From NCBI GenBank assembly GCA_963811685.1, contig CAWESK010000015.1, positions 62,001-126,000 on the forward strand: a stretch of DNA of 64,000 nt, read 5' to 3'. Below the pieces are notes generated by a model. It worked only from the letters and a program-made list of their open reading frames with translations. It ran no database searches and was not told the origin of the DNA. Below, in pieces: positions 16,274 to 25,909 of this stretch; position 1 is the first letter of the stretch; each line of letters begins with the position of its first letter. Source of the DNA: CAIWHR01 sp963811685. GTDB lineage: Bacteria > Pseudomonadota > Gammaproteobacteria > Burkholderiales > Casimicrobiaceae. Made by a program: the position numbers and the translations under genes.

Positions 16274-18118
16274 ATGATGAATGCTGCGCCGCGTCAACCG
16301 CTCACCGCAAACGCCGACGCTCGACCCGGGGTCGGCGCGAACGTTCCGAGCTCGAATTTCCTCCGGACCATCATCGCCGAAGATAACCGGACCGGCAAAT
16401 ACGGCGGAAGAGTGGTCACTCGCTTTCCGCCCGAGCCGAACGGCTATCTGCACTACGGGCATGCGAAATCGATCAGCCTCAACTTCGGTCTGGCGGCCGA
16501 GAACGGCGGTATCTGTCACCTGCGGTTCGACGACACCAATCCCCTGAAGGAGGAGGTCGAGTACGAGGAATCGATTGCCGAAGCCGTCCGCTGGCTGGGC
16601 TACGACTGGGGCGAGCATCGCTATCACGCGTCCGACTACTACGACGCGCTTTACGGATTTGCCGAATGGTTCATCGAGCATGACCTCGCGTACGTCGACA
16701 GCCAGTCGGCCGAGGAGATGCGTGCGCTCCGTGGGACGCTGACCGAGGTCGGCCGGGCGAGCCCGTGGCGCGCTCGCCCCGTCGCCGAGAACCTCGATCT
16801 CTTTCGCCGCATGCGCGCCGGGGAGTTTCCCGACGGCTTGCACGTGCTGCGCCTCAAGATCGACATGGCGAGCCCGAACGTCAACCTCCGCGATCCGGCG
16901 ATCTACCGGATCCGGCACGCGACCCATCACCGCACCGGCGACAAGTGGTGCGTCTACCCGCTCTACGACTACACGCACTGCATCAGCGATGCGTTGGAGC
17001 GGATCACGCATTCGATCTGCACGCTCGAGTTCCAGGACCACCGTCCGTTGTACGACTGGATCATCGAGAAGCTCGCCGATGGCGGCCAGCTCGAGCGCCC
17101 GCTGCCGCAGCAATACGAATTCGCGCGGCTCAACCTTACTTACGTCGTGCTCTCCAAGCGTCGCTTCATCGAGCTCATCGACAAGGGCCACGTCGACGGC
17201 TGGGACGATCCGCGGATGCCCACACTCGTCGGCGCTCGCCGGCGCGGTTTCACGCCCGAGGGCTTCCAGCTGTTTGCCGAGCGCATCGGGGTGTCGAAGT
17301 CCGATTCCTGGATCGACATGAGCGTGCTCGAGGATTGCATGCGCGACGACCTGAACGCGCGCGCTCCGCGCCGCATCGCCGTGCTCGACCCGGTCAAGCT
17401 CGTGATCGACAACTTCCCGGCCGACGCCAGCGAGGAGTGCTTCGCGCCCAATCATCCGCATCATCCGGAGCTCGGCCGGCGCTCGCTTCCGTTCACGCGC
17501 GAGCTGTGGATCGAGCGCGACGATTACGACGAGCATCCGCCGAAGGGCTATTTCCGTCTCGCGCCGGGAACCGAGGCGCGGTTGCGCTACGGCTACATCG
17601 TGCGCTGTGTGGGCGCCGAAAAGGACGCCGACGGCAGGGTCACCGCCGTCCATTGCACGTACGATCCGCAGACGAAGAGCGGCACGCCCGGCGCCGACGC
17701 GCGCAAGGTGAAGGGCAATCTGCATTGGCTGTCCACGCGCAACGCGGTCGCGGCGGAGGTGCGCCTCTACGACAGGCTGTTCGCGGTGCCGTTTCCCGGC
17801 TCGCGCAATCCGCAGGGTGTGCGCGCGGAAGACGAAGCGGCTCCCGCGGCGCTGACCCACTCGCATCTGGTCGCGGGCGAGGACGACGACGAGGAGGCGG
17901 GCCCGTCCGTCGAGCGCAACTATCTCGACGACCTCAACCCGGCATCGAAGCGCGTCATCACCGCACTGGTCGAGCGGGCGCTCGCCGATGCTGCCGCCGA
18001 GGAGCGTTTCCAGTTCGAGCGCCATGGTTACTTCGTCGCGGATATCGCCGACCACGCGCCGGGCAAGCCGGTGTTCAACCGCACGGTGACGCTGCGCGAT
18101 TCCTGGGCCAAGCCCTAG
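16274..18118 (+). CDS. glnS: Glutaminyl-tRNA synthetase
   Basis: Class I synthetase charging tRNA-Gln; its presence implies direct charging rather than only transamidation. Seen: FPPEPNGYLHYGHAKSI with the HIGH-type motif as HYGH near residue 60, the CHLRFDDTNP region, TLEFQDHRPLYDW, and the KMSKS-type VLSKRRF near residue 292, followed by the C-terminal anticodon-binding beta barrels. At 614 residues it is longer than the E. coli enzyme (554); an acidic insertion (GEDDDEEAG) in the C-terminal domain accounts for part. ATG 16274 or 16277 may be used. Confidence 0.98.
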   Translation: MMNAAPRQPLTANADARPGVGANVPSSNFLRTIIAEDNRTGKYGGRVVTRFPPEPNGYLHYGHAKSISLNFGLAAENGGICHLRFDDTNPLKEEVEYEESIAEAVRWLGYDWGEHRYHASDYYDALYGFAEWFIEHDLAYVDSQSAEEMRALRGTLTEVGRASPWRARPVAENLDLFRRMRAGEFPDGLHVLRLKIDMASPNVNLRDPAIYRIRHATHHRTGDKWCVYPLYDYTHCISDALERITHSICTLEFQDHRPLYDWIIEKLADGGQLERPLPQQYEFARLNLTYVVLSKRRFIELIDKGHVDGWDDPRMPTLVGARRRGFTPEGFQLFAERIGVSKSDSWIDMSVLEDCMRDDLNARAPRRIAVLDPVKLVIDNFPADASEECFAPNHPHHPELGRRSLPFTRELWIERDDYDEHPPKGYFRLAPGTEARLRYGYIVRCVGAEKDADGRVTAVHCTYDPQTKSGTPGADARKVKGNLHWLSTRNAVAAEVRLYDRLFAVPFPGSRNPQGVRAEDEAAPAALTHSHLVAGEDDDEEAGPSVERNYLDDLNPASKRVITALVERALADAAAEERFQFERHGYFVADIADHAPGKPVFNRTVTLRDSWAKP

Positions 18119-18205
18119 CACTTGTCGCCAGCGGAGACGACCCTACATTTGGCTGCACCGGTGCGCTAAGATGGCGCCCGCTGAATCGACTCCCGGGAAT
18201 CCGTC

Positions 18206-19081
18206 ATGAAGCGCATCGTGCTGTTCATCGCCACCAACCTGGCGGTCGTGCTCGTCCTCTCGATCGTATTGCGCCTCCTCGGCCTCGACCGGGCGATGTA
18301 CAGCCAGACCGGAATGTCGACCGGCGGGCTGCTCGTGTTTTCGGCCGTCGTCGGGTTCACCGGCGCGATCATCTCCCTGCTGATGTCGAAATCGATGGCG
18401 AAATGGTCGACCGGCGCGCACGTGATCCAGCAGCCGGCGAACGAAGCCGAGGCATGGCTCGTCGAGACGGTGCGCAAGCTCGCCGCCAAGGCGGGCATCG
18501 GCATGCCGGAAGTTGCGATCTACGAGGGCGCGCCGAACGCCTTCGCCACCGGCGCGTTCAGGAATTCGGCGCTGGTCGCGGTATCGACGGGACTCCTGCA
18601 GGGGATGAACAGGGAGGAAGTCGAGGCGGTGCTCGGTCACGAGATCGGGCACGTCGCCAACGGCGACATGGTGACGCTGACGCTGATTCAGGGAGTCGTC
18701 AACACGTTCGTCGTGTTCTTTGCGCGCATCATCGGCTCGATCGTCGACAAGGCGGTCTTCCGCACCGAGCGCGGCAACGGCCCCGGCTACTTCATCACGG
18801 TGATCATCGCCCAGATCGTGCTCGGCATTCTCGCGTCGATGATCGTCGCCTGGTTCTCGCGCCACCGCGAATTCCGTGCCGACGCCGCGAGCGCGAACCT
18901 TCTCGGCACGCCATCGCCGATGGTCAATGCGCTGCGCCGGCTCGCCGGTCTCGAGCCCGGCGCGCTGCCGCAGTCGATGTCCGGATTCGGCATCACCGAC
19001 AAGGGCGGGTTCATGTCGCTGTTCTCGACCCATCCGCCCATCGAGGAGCGGATCGCGGCGCTCCAGCGCGCGAGCGCCTGA
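18206..19081 (+). CDS. htpX: Membrane zinc protease HtpX
   Basis: Heat-shock-type M48 metalloprotease of the inner membrane that helps remove damaged membrane proteins. Two N-terminal membrane segments (IVLFIATNLAVVLVLSIVLR and the next), the zinc motif HEIGH near residue 145 in LGHEIGHVANGDM, two further hydrophobic stretches, and the third ligand region in FRADAASANL. Length 291 residues is usual. A TAAGAT -10-like sequence lies at 18167-18172. The next small gene begins one base after its stop. Confidence 0.97.
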   Translation: MKRIVLFIATNLAVVLVLSIVLRLLGLDRAMYSQTGMSTGGLLVFSAVVGFTGAIISLLMSKSMAKWSTGAHVIQQPANEAEAWLVETVRKLAAKAGIGMPEVAIYEGAPNAFATGAFRNSALVAVSTGLLQGMNREEVEAVLGHEIGHVANGDMVTLTLIQGVVNTFVVFFARIIGSIVDKAVFRTERGNGPGYFITVIIAQIVLGILASMIVAWFSRHREFRADAASANLLGTPSPMVNALRRLAGLEPGALPQSMSGFGITDKGGFMSLFSTHPPIEERIAALQRASA

Positions 19082-19082
19082 C

Positions 19083-19307
19083 ATGCAGAAATTCAAGATC
19101 GAGGTCGAGGACGACAAGGGCCTCTGGAGCGATGTGCGCGGAGCCGACGGCGCGCTTCTCGTCTTCGACAGCGAGACGGCCGCGCGCGCGAAGCTGGCGG
19201 AGCTGTTCCCGGTCCTCGTGCAGATGGAGAAGTACGCCGGTGGCAAGCGCACGCGGGTGATCAGGATCCTCGAGGACGAGGACGACTGGCCGGCACCGCG
19301 GAAGTGA
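19083..19307 (+). CDS. Small hypothetical protein (74 aa) behind htpX
   Basis: Not recognised. Starts MQKFKIEVEDDKGLWSDV one base after the htpX stop, so it is probably co-translated. It is a soluble, alternating beta/alpha sequence with a basic patch (YAGGKRTRVIRI) and an acidic end (LEDEDDWPAPRK). Codon use resembles its neighbours. No signal or membrane segment. Confidence 0.7.
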   Translation: MQKFKIEVEDDKGLWSDVRGADGALLVFDSETAARAKLAELFPVLVQMEKYAGGKRTRVIRILEDEDDWPAPRK

Positions 19308-19362
19308 TCGTTCGGCGCGGCCCGGCTCGCGCCGGTCTCCGCCTGACCCTCTGGAGAGCCCT

Positions 19363-19980
19363 GTGATCGATCTTTACACCTGGCAGACATCGAACGGCCA
19401 GCGCGCCGCCATCATGCTCGAGGAATGCGGATTTCCGTATCGCGTCCATCGCATCGATCTCTTCAAGAACGAGCAGCAGAGCCCGGAGTACCTGAAGATC
19501 AATCCGGCGGGACAGATTCCGGCGATCGTCGATCCTGACGGCCCCGGCGGCCAGCCGCTCGCGCTTGCCCAGTCCGCCGCGATCGCGTTGTACCTCGCGG
19601 AAAAATCGGGGCGCTTCGTTCCCTCCGATCCCTTGCGGCGCGTGATCGCCTTGCAGTGGTTCATGTTCACGTTGGCCGATCTCGCTCCGGCGTCGGCGAA
19701 CGTGTTCCTGCTGGGCGTGCTCGCGCCGGAAAAATCGCCGGCCAATCTCGAATGGCTCGGCAACCGCATGCTGAGATTCTTCCGGCTGGCGGACGCGCGT
19801 CTCGAAGGCCGGGAATGGCTCGCCGACGAACTGTCGATCGCCGACTTCGCGCTCTACCCGGTGGTCGCGGTGCGAAAGCCGCAGCTCGAGGCGGCGGGCG
19901 GCCTCCCGAATCTCGCGCGCTGGAGCGCGGCGCTCGCTGCGCGGCCCGGCATAGCAAAGGCGATGAAAGCCGCGGACTGA
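19363..19980 (+). CDS. Glutathione S-transferase family protein (YfcG/YghU-like)
   Basis: A 205-residue protein with the N-terminal thioredoxin fold (IDLYTWQTSNGQRAAIMLEE; SPEYLKINPAGQIPAIVDPD with the cis-proline) and the all-helical C-terminal domain with SIADFALYPVV. The TxNG pattern near residue 8 resembles the disulfide-reductase-like YfcG/YghU group, where Thr and Asn replace the usual Tyr or Ser. GTG start with GGAGAG upstream. Confidence 0.9.
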   Translation: MIDLYTWQTSNGQRAAIMLEECGFPYRVHRIDLFKNEQQSPEYLKINPAGQIPAIVDPDGPGGQPLALAQSAAIALYLAEKSGRFVPSDPLRRVIALQWFMFTLADLAPASANVFLLGVLAPEKSPANLEWLGNRMLRFFRLADARLEGREWLADELSIADFALYPVVAVRKPQLEAAGGLPNLARWSAALAARPGIAKAMKAAD

Positions 19981-20002
19981 ATGCCCCACGCGCCGTGGTT
20001 GC

Positions 20003-21476
20003 TCAGCGCGGCGCTTCGTGCAGCAAACGGTAGTCGCCGAATTCGCCGAGCGGGAAGAGCCGCGCGCGCGTGGCTTCCGGAAGCCGCTCGAGATCGGCGG
20101 CGCGAAGCGCGATGAAGTCCGCCGCCGGATCGTCGAGCAGCGGGGCGAGCGTCGCGATATCCGGCACGCGGATCGCTCTTCCGCGCGAATAGAAGTCGGC
20201 TGACGGGGGAGGGCGGCCGACATAGACGAGGCGTTCCCCGTTGTTCGCGCGTTGCGACGCCCAGATCGCGACGAGCGCCTTGTGCGACAACGCGCGCTCG
20301 AACCGGTCCTGACCGACGGCGATGCCGACGACGAACAGCACAGGAATCGCGACGCCGGCGACGAGCAGCGCCCGCACGGGAGGGCGCACGATGCGATCGT
20401 CGTGCGCGTGCACGCGCCACAGGTCGCCGAGCAGCAGCGCGAACGCAGGCAGCCCCGGCAGCACGTACGTCGCGAGGATGTTGCCCGAGATCGTGAAGAA
20501 GACCATCGGCGCGATCGTCCACAGCAGGAGGTAGAGGCGCCAGGGATCGGCAACGAGCTCCGCAACGTCGGCGCGCCGTCGCGTGAGTCGCGCGCAGGAG
20601 CCAGGAAAGCGCGACCGCCGACCAGGGCAGCGCCGCGGCGATCCAGTAGAGCCAGATCATCCCCCGCGGCCGCGCGTGCGCCGCGCCGTAGAGATCGCCC
20701 TTCCAGCCGGGCTCGACGAACCGCTTCCAGTGCTCGCCGACGAGGAAGTAGTCGAGGAATCCCGGCGTCGCGCGCTCCGCCGCCCAATACCAGGGGACCA
20801 CGAGCGCGGCCGTGAGCAACAGGCCGCCGATCCAGGGCAGCCGCGTCCATGCATCGCGCCAGCGGCCGGTGAAAAGCGTCCACGCGCCGATCGGCAGGAA
20901 CGAAAGCACGGCGGCGACCGGACCCTTGGCGAGAAGACCGATCGCGAGGCCGACGAAAAGCGATGCCGCCGCCGCCGCGCGCTGCCGGTCGGGGCCGCGC
21001 ACGGCGATCCAGAAGCCGGTCATCGTCATCGTCGTGCCGAGCGCCAGCGCGGTGTCGGTCATCACGGCGCCGGCGGCGATGAAGACGAGGACGGTCGACG
21101 CGAAGAGCGCGAGCGTCCACAGGCTCTGATCGCGGCCGCCGCGCAGCGCGGCCTGCAGCGCCACGGGGACTCCGCAAGCGAGCGCGAGCAGCAGCGACGG
21201 CAGCCGCGCGGCGAATTCATCGATGCCGAGCACCGCCATCGCCGCCGCCGACAGCCACGTCGATAGCGGCGGCTTGCCCCAGAACGGAACGCCATAGTCG
21301 AACTGCGGCGAAAGCCAGTCGCCCGTCTCCAGCATCTTGCGGGCGATTTCGGCGTAGCGCGACTCGGTCGAATCCATCAGCGGATACGCGCCGAGTGTGG
21401 CGAGCCGCACGAGAATCACCGCGACGACGAAAAGCGCAAGCAGCCGGCGCTCGCGCGCGGTCAGGACGAAGGCCAT
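20003..21476 (-). CDS. ArnT/PMT-type glycosyltransferase, GT83-like (one frame break)
   Basis: Inner membrane transferase that uses a polyprenyl-phosphate sugar, about 490 residues. The N-terminus has one hydrophobic segment then the catalytic-loop signature YPLMDSTESRYAEIARKML and GVPFWGKPPLSTWL, as in ArnT and related lipid A or O-antigen modifying enzymes. The frame breaks near 20578 after LLRATHATARR; the other frame continues DVAELVADPWRLYLLLWTIA then VFFTISGNILATYVLPGLPA to 20003. Its start overlaps the upstream GT2 gene by 16 nt, so the lipid-linked sugar donor is probably made by the neighbours. Confidence 0.85.
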
Positions 21477-22504
21477 CTTTCCGGCCGGGCCTCGTCGCCC
21501 GGCGCGGCGACCGGGGGAAGCGGGCGCGACGGCGGCAGCCGGCGCTGGACGAGGTAGAGCGGGCGCTGCTTGACCTCGATGAACATGCGCGCGAGGTATT
21601 CGCCGATGATCCCGAGCGCCATCAGCTGCAGCCCGCCGAGGAACAGCACCACGGCGACGAGCGTCGGGAAGCCGCGAACGGGATCACCGAAGGCGAGCGT
21701 CTTGACGACGAAGTAGCCGCCGTAGGCAAACGCGACCAGCGCGGTCGCAAAACCTATGTAGCTCGCGGCCTTGAGCGGAACGACCGAGAACGATGTGATG
21801 CCCTCGAGCGCGAAATTCCACAGCCGCCAGTAGTTCCACTTGGTCTCGCCCGCATAGCGGCCGTCGCGGTCGTACTCGATCTCGCGGCAAGGGAATCCGA
21901 TCCACGCGAAGAGGCCCTTCATGAAGCGGCTGCGCTCGGGAAAGCGGCGCAGCGCCGTCACCGCGCGGTGCGATAGCAGCCGGAAGTCGCCGACGTTCTC
22001 CGGGATGTCGACCGTGCCGATGCGGCCGATCGCGCGGTAGAACGCGCGCGCGGTGGCCTTCTTGAACCAGCTCTCCTGGGCGCGGCTGCGACGGCGCATC
22101 AGCACCACATCGTGGCCTTCATGCCACGCGCGGATCATGTCCGGGATCAGCTCGGGGGGATCCTGCAGGTCCGCGTCGATGACGACGACGGCGTCGCCGT
22201 TCGCGTGGTCGAGACCCGCGCTCATCGCCACTTCCTTGCCGAAGTTGCGCGACAGGTCGACGACCGCGACGCGCGGGTCCGCATCGTGCAGGGCGGCAAG
22301 CAGAGGCATCGTGCCGTCGTGGCTGCCGTCGTTCACGTAGACGATTTCGACCGGCTCCGCCAGGCGGTCGAGCACGGCAGCAAGGCGCCGGTGAAACTCC
22401 GGCAGCACCGCCTCCTCGTTGAAGACGGGGACGACCACCGAGATCGAGCCCGCGGCCGATGCGCTCGCGGCGTTCGCGCTGCGCGCTGCGCTCAGAACGT
22501 CCAT
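21461..22504 (-). CDS. Polyprenyl-phosphate glycosyltransferase, GT2 (GtrB/ArnC-like)
   Basis: A 347-residue enzyme that attaches a sugar from a nucleotide donor to undecaprenyl phosphate on the cytoplasmic face. The GT-A fold shows ISVVVPVFNEEAVLPEF, YVNDGSHDGT, and DADLQDPPELIPDM with the metal-binding DxD. Two C-terminal membrane segments (ASYIGFATALVAFAYGGYFV; VAVVLFLGGLQLMALGIIGE) are typical of GtrB/ArnC. It overlaps the gtrA-like gene by 13 nt upstream and the ArnT-like gene downstream. Confidence 0.92.
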   Translation of the reverse strand: MDVLSAARSANAASASAAGSISVVVPVFNEEAVLPEFHRRLAAVLDRLAEPVEIVYVNDGSHDGTMPLLAALHDADPRVAVVDLSRNFGKEVAMSAGLDHANGDAVVVIDADLQDPPELIPDMIRAWHEGHDVVLMRRRSRAQESWFKKATARAFYRAIGRIGTVDIPENVGDFRLLSHRAVTALRRFPERSRFMKGLFAWIGFPCREIEYDRDGRYAGETKWNYWRLWNFALEGITSFSVVPLKAASYIGFATALVAFAYGGYFVVKTLAFGDPVRGFPTLVAVVLFLGGLQLMALGIIGEYLARMFIEVKQRPLYLVQRRLPPSRPLPPVAAPGDEARPERWPSS

Positions 22505-22887
22505 CTGCGATTGGCGAGATAACCCGCCGCGAGGACCGCTGCGGTCGCGGTGACCTGCGCGGCCAGGTAGTGCGGGCCCGCGAAGCCAAGCACGGCGGCC
22601 ATCACCAGCGCGTTGAGCGCGACGCCCGCGGCGGCGACCAGCGCAAAGCGCGGCAGCGCCTGCCGGTGCGGGCGGTCGCTGCCAAACGTGTAGCGACGAT
22701 TGAGCACGTAATTGACGATGGCGCCGGCGATGGCTCCGGCCGTCGAGGCGACGACCGCGTCGATGCGCGCGAGCTGAACGAGACCGATCAGAATCGCATA
22801 CTGCAGCGCGGTTCCGATCGCTCCGGCGCCGGCGTAGCGGAAGAATTGCGCCGCCATCGGCGACGGGAGCGGGGCTGGCTCGGTCAT
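22492..22887 (-). CDS. GtrA-family flippase-like protein
   Basis: A 131-residue protein with four membrane segments, beginning FFRYAGAGAIGTALQYAILI and ending in the typical YLANRRWTF. The second characteristic NYVLNRRYTF is also present. GtrA proteins are thought to flip polyprenyl-linked sugars. With GT2 and ArnT-like neighbours this makes a complete sugar-transfer set for an envelope polymer. The frame is open far upstream; MTEPAPLP at 22887 is the likeliest start. Confidence 0.88.
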   Translation of the reverse strand: MTEPAPLPSPMAAQFFRYAGAGAIGTALQYAILIGLVQLARIDAVVASTAGAIAGAIVNYVLNRRYTFGSDRPHRQALPRFALVAAAGVALNALVMAAVLGFAGPHYLAAQVTATAAVLAAGYLANRRWTF

Positions 22888-23002
22888 GGGTTCGCTCGCG
22901 CGGGGAAACGACGCGGGAGTTCGGTGCCGCATCGGCACTCTACGCCGTCCACGCCCGGTTTGTCCGCGGGCGCCGCGCGACGGGCGCGCAGGCTCCACCC
23001 GC

Positions 23003-23040
23003 AAAAAATCACGGCCGGCGAGGGTTACCCGGCCGGCCGT
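23003..23040 (-). terminator. Intrinsic terminator after the SWIB gene
   Basis: On the minus strand the stem ACGGCCGGC (23040-23032) / GCCGGCCGT (23019-23011) is followed by GA and six T residues (23008-23003). It separates the SWIB transcript from the glycosyl transfer operon. Confidence 0.8.
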
Positions 23041-23075
23041 GGCATCGCGTCCCTGGTTCAGGGCGCGGGTGCCGC

Positions 23076-23487
23076 TTACTTGAGATGATTCGAGACGAGC
23101 TTCGTCATCTCGAACATCGACACCTGCTTCTTGCCGCCGAAAACCGCGCGGAGCTTCTCGTCGGCGTTGATGAGGCGCCGATTGATGGAGTCCTGCAGCT
23201 TGTTCTTCTTGATGTAGTCCCAGATCTTCTTGGTGACATCGGTGCGGGGCATCGGCATCGAGCCGACAACGGCGGCGAGCATCGCTCGACGGAGTCATCG
23301 GCTTCATGAACGCGGCATTCGGCTTGCGCTTCGCGGCGGACTTCTTCGCGGCCGGCTTCTTTGCGGGAGCTTTCTTTGCGGGAGCCTTCTTTGCGGGAGC
23401 TTTTTTCGCCGCGGGTTTTTTCGCGGGGGCCTTCTTCGCGGCGGGCTTCTTCGCGGATTTCTTTGCAGCCTTCTTGGCAGTAGCCAT
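23076..23487 (-). CDS. SWIB/MDM2-domain DNA-associated protein (one frame break)
   Basis: A histone-like, lysine-alanine-rich tail (MATAKKAAKKSAKKPAAKKA..., with many AAKK/APAKK repeats) is followed by a SWIB domain (DVTKKIWDYIKKNKLQDSIN; RAVFGGKKQVSMFEMTKLVS). Such proteins are common in betaproteobacteria and chlamydiae and probably bind the nucleoid. The frame changes near 23290, between NAAFMKPMTPS and LAAVVGS, one extra base relative to family members. A strong GGAAGGAG site precedes the ATG. TTGAG-N6-CTCAA lies at 23501-23516 just upstream. Confidence 0.87.
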
Positions 23488-23701
23488 AATTCTCCTTCCT
23501 TTGAGTAGATGCTCAACACACTGCGCCGAACACTCTGAAGCGGGCCGTCCTGTCACGGTGAATCCTGCTCCATCGGCGGCAACTATAGCGCAATTCCGAG
23601 GGAAGGGAATCCCTCGCAGGCGGTATTTTAGCTGTGCTGCGCGAGGCGTGTTGCGCGGGTGGCGCGGCGCTCTTTCCGCGTCGGGGCCGCCCGACAGCCT
23701 C

Positions 23702-24904
23702 CTAGCGACCCATGAGGCCGATGATCGTCTGGATCGTGATCGCGTTGGCGATGTCGACGAAGAACGCACCGACGAGCGGCACGACGATGAACGACCGCGG
23801 GCTCGCCCCGTGCGCCTTGGTGATCGCGGTCATGACGGCGATCGCGGTCGGCGTCGCCCCCAGGGACAGGCCGAAGTATCCGGAAGTGGAAATCGCGGCG
23901 TCGTAGGTGCTTCCGAGGAGCCGGAACACCACCCATGCCAGCAGCACCCAGCAGACCGCAGTCTGGACGATGAGGATCGCGAGGAGGGGTCCCGCGACCT
24001 CGAGCAGCGTCCACAGCTGCAGGCTCATGAGGCTCATCGCGAGAAAGAGTCCGAGCGAAAGGTCCGCCACGAACGCCAGCGGAGGCGTCCCCGTCGGCCA
24101 CGGGAGGCGCGGAAAGAGCCGCGGCACGACGTTGGCGAGCACGATGCCGGCGAATAGTGCAGTGACGAATTCGGGCAGCTTGAACCCCCATCCGGCGACG
24201 AGGCGGTTTAACTGCGTCCCAATTCCGATTGCGATCGCGATGACGAGCAGCGTATGCAACATCCCGTCGACGTCGAGCTTGAGCTTGCCTTCCTCCGCAT
24301 ACGCGAAGCCGACGCTCGTCTGCCCGGCTGTCGTGGGTTCGAGCCGGTGGCGGCGGATGAGGAACCGGCCGAGCGGGCCGCCAAGGATGCCGCCGGCGAC
24401 GAGGCCGAAGGTCGCGGCGGCGGTCCCGATCTCGAGGGCATTGGGCAGGTCGAACATCGATTTGAGCGTGGGCGCCCAGGCGATCGCGGTGCCGTGGCCG
24501 CCCGACAGCCCGACCGATCCCGCCAGCAGTCCGGTCGCGGGATTCGCCCCGAGCAGATGCGCGACGCCAATGCCGACGCCATCCTGGATCCACAGGTTGG
24601 CGACCGCGATGATCGTCAGCACGGCGAGCGCGGCGCCCCCGGCAACGAGCATGCGCACGTTGGCGGAAAGGCCGATCGTGGTGAAGAAAACGATCAGCAG
24701 GCCGTCGCGCCAATCGAGCGTGAACGAAACCTGGGTGCCGGCGACGAGATAGAGGACGCCGAAGGCAACCGAGGCGAGGACCCCGCCGGTCACCGGCTCC
24801 GGAATGTTCCATTCCCGCAGCGGCGCGACGTGCCGGTTGAGCCAGCGGCCGACAAAGAGCACCAGAATGGCGAGAATCAGCGTCTGCCGCTGGTTGAGTT
24901 CCAC
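23702..24904 (-). CDS. gltS: Sodium/glutamate symporter
   Basis: Inner membrane glutamate uptake driven by sodium; 400 residues with about 11 membrane segments. Family stretches seen include WNIPEPVTGGVLAS, FFTTIGLSANVRML and SVGLSGGHGTAIAWAP (first half) and GYFGLSLGATPTAIAVMTAI (second half), the two inverted re-entrant regions. GTG 24904 (VELNQRQTLIL) is preferred; the frame is open upstream but the added residues are arginine-rich and unlike the family. No good ribosome site is seen. Confidence 0.92.
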   Translation of the reverse strand: MELNQRQTLILAILVLFVGRWLNRHVAPLREWNIPEPVTGGVLASVAFGVLYLVAGTQVSFTLDWRDGLLIVFFTTIGLSANVRMLVAGGAALAVLTIIAVANLWIQDGVGIGVAHLLGANPATGLLAGSVGLSGGHGTAIAWAPTLKSMFDLPNALEIGTAAATFGLVAGGILGGPLGRFLIRRHRLEPTTAGQTSVGFAYAEEGKLKLDVDGMLHTLLVIAIAIGIGTQLNRLVAGWGFKLPEFVTALFAGIVLANVVPRLFPRLPWPTGTPPLAFVADLSLGLFLAMSLMSLQLWTLLEVAGPLLAILIVQTAVCWVLLAWVVFRLLGSTYDAAISTSGYFGLSLGATPTAIAVMTAITKAHGASPRSFIVVPLVGAFFVDIANAITIQTIIGLMGR

Positions 24905-25045
24905 GTGGGAGACCGCATGACATGGAAGGGGACGGCGTCGGCGAAGTCTAGCAGGCCGACAGTCGCGGGCGCCCGCGGGGCGAATGGACATTGGCAGCGG
25001 GACGCCTTGTTGCGACAATGGCGCATTTCCGCTCCGAAGGTCCCG

Positions 25046-25798
25046 ATGATCGCGTATGTCCGCGCCGGCATTGCCCTCGTCGCCGCCGTCGTCTGGGCGG
25101 GCGCCGCGGCGGCCGCGAGTCTCTCATTCCTGACCGAGGAGAACCCGCCGTTCAATTACACCGAGAACGGCAAGATCGTGGGCTCGGCAACCGAGATCGT
25201 CCAGCAGATGTCCGCCCGCTCCGGACATCCGGCGACGATCGAGATGCTGCCCTGGGATACGGCGTACGTGCGCGCCCAGGCGGAGCGCAACACGTGCGTT
25301 TTCGCGACGGCACGCCTCGAGAACCGCGAGCGCCTGTTCCTGTGGGTGGGCCCGCTGGGAAGCAACCTGTGGGCGCTGTACGGCAAGAGTGATTTCGCGG
25401 TGCCCATCCGCACGCTCAAGGACCTCGCCCCTTATCGCATCGGGGCGGTCACGCGCGACGCGAAAGGCGAGTTCCTCCGCGAGAACGCGATCACCAATCT
25501 GAAGTTCGTTCGCGACGACCGCGACAACCCGCCGCGGCTCCTGCTGCCGTCCGACAATCCCGATCATATCGATCTGTGGATCACGAGCTTCTACGCGGGT
25601 CGCAGCATCGCCAAGGCCGCCCATGTCGCCGACGTCAAGCTCGTGTTCATCGCCGCCGAGCAGCCGCTGTTTCTCGCCTGCAACCCGCAGACCGACCGCA
25701 ACGTGGTGAAGGCGTTGTCCGATGCGCTCGAAACGCTGCGTGCCGACGGCTCGCTCGCGCGCATCAACGCGCTGTACGAAAAGAAGTTCAAGCCCTAG
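25046..25798 (+). CDS. Periplasmic solute-binding protein, family 3
   Basis: A 250-residue SBP_bac_3-type protein with a signal peptide (MIAYVRAGIALVAAVVWAGA, cleaved after AAAA). The mature start LSFLTEENPPFNYTENGKIV and the AERNTCVFATARLENRERLF region resemble polar amino acid binding proteins. Orphan: no permease or ATPase is adjacent. The unusual pair of cysteines (TCVF; LACN) may form a disulfide. The ligand cannot be told from sequence. Confidence 0.85.
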   Translation: MIAYVRAGIALVAAVVWAGAAAAASLSFLTEENPPFNYTENGKIVGSATEIVQQMSARSGHPATIEMLPWDTAYVRAQAERNTCVFATARLENRERLFLWVGPLGSNLWALYGKSDFAVPIRTLKDLAPYRIGAVTRDAKGEFLRENAITNLKFVRDDRDNPPRLLLPSDNPDHIDLWITSFYAGRSIAKAAHVADVKLVFIAAEQPLFLACNPQTDRNVVKALSDALETLRADGSLARINALYEKKFKP

Positions 25799-25909
25799 CG
25801 CTGCGAGGCCGAAGGGCCTGCCGGCGCCCGTTGCATGCGGCGCTGCGCGCGCGGTGGCGTAAAATGATGTTCGCCGCCGCATCCGCCGCTCCCGCCCGAT
25901 TCCGTCCTC

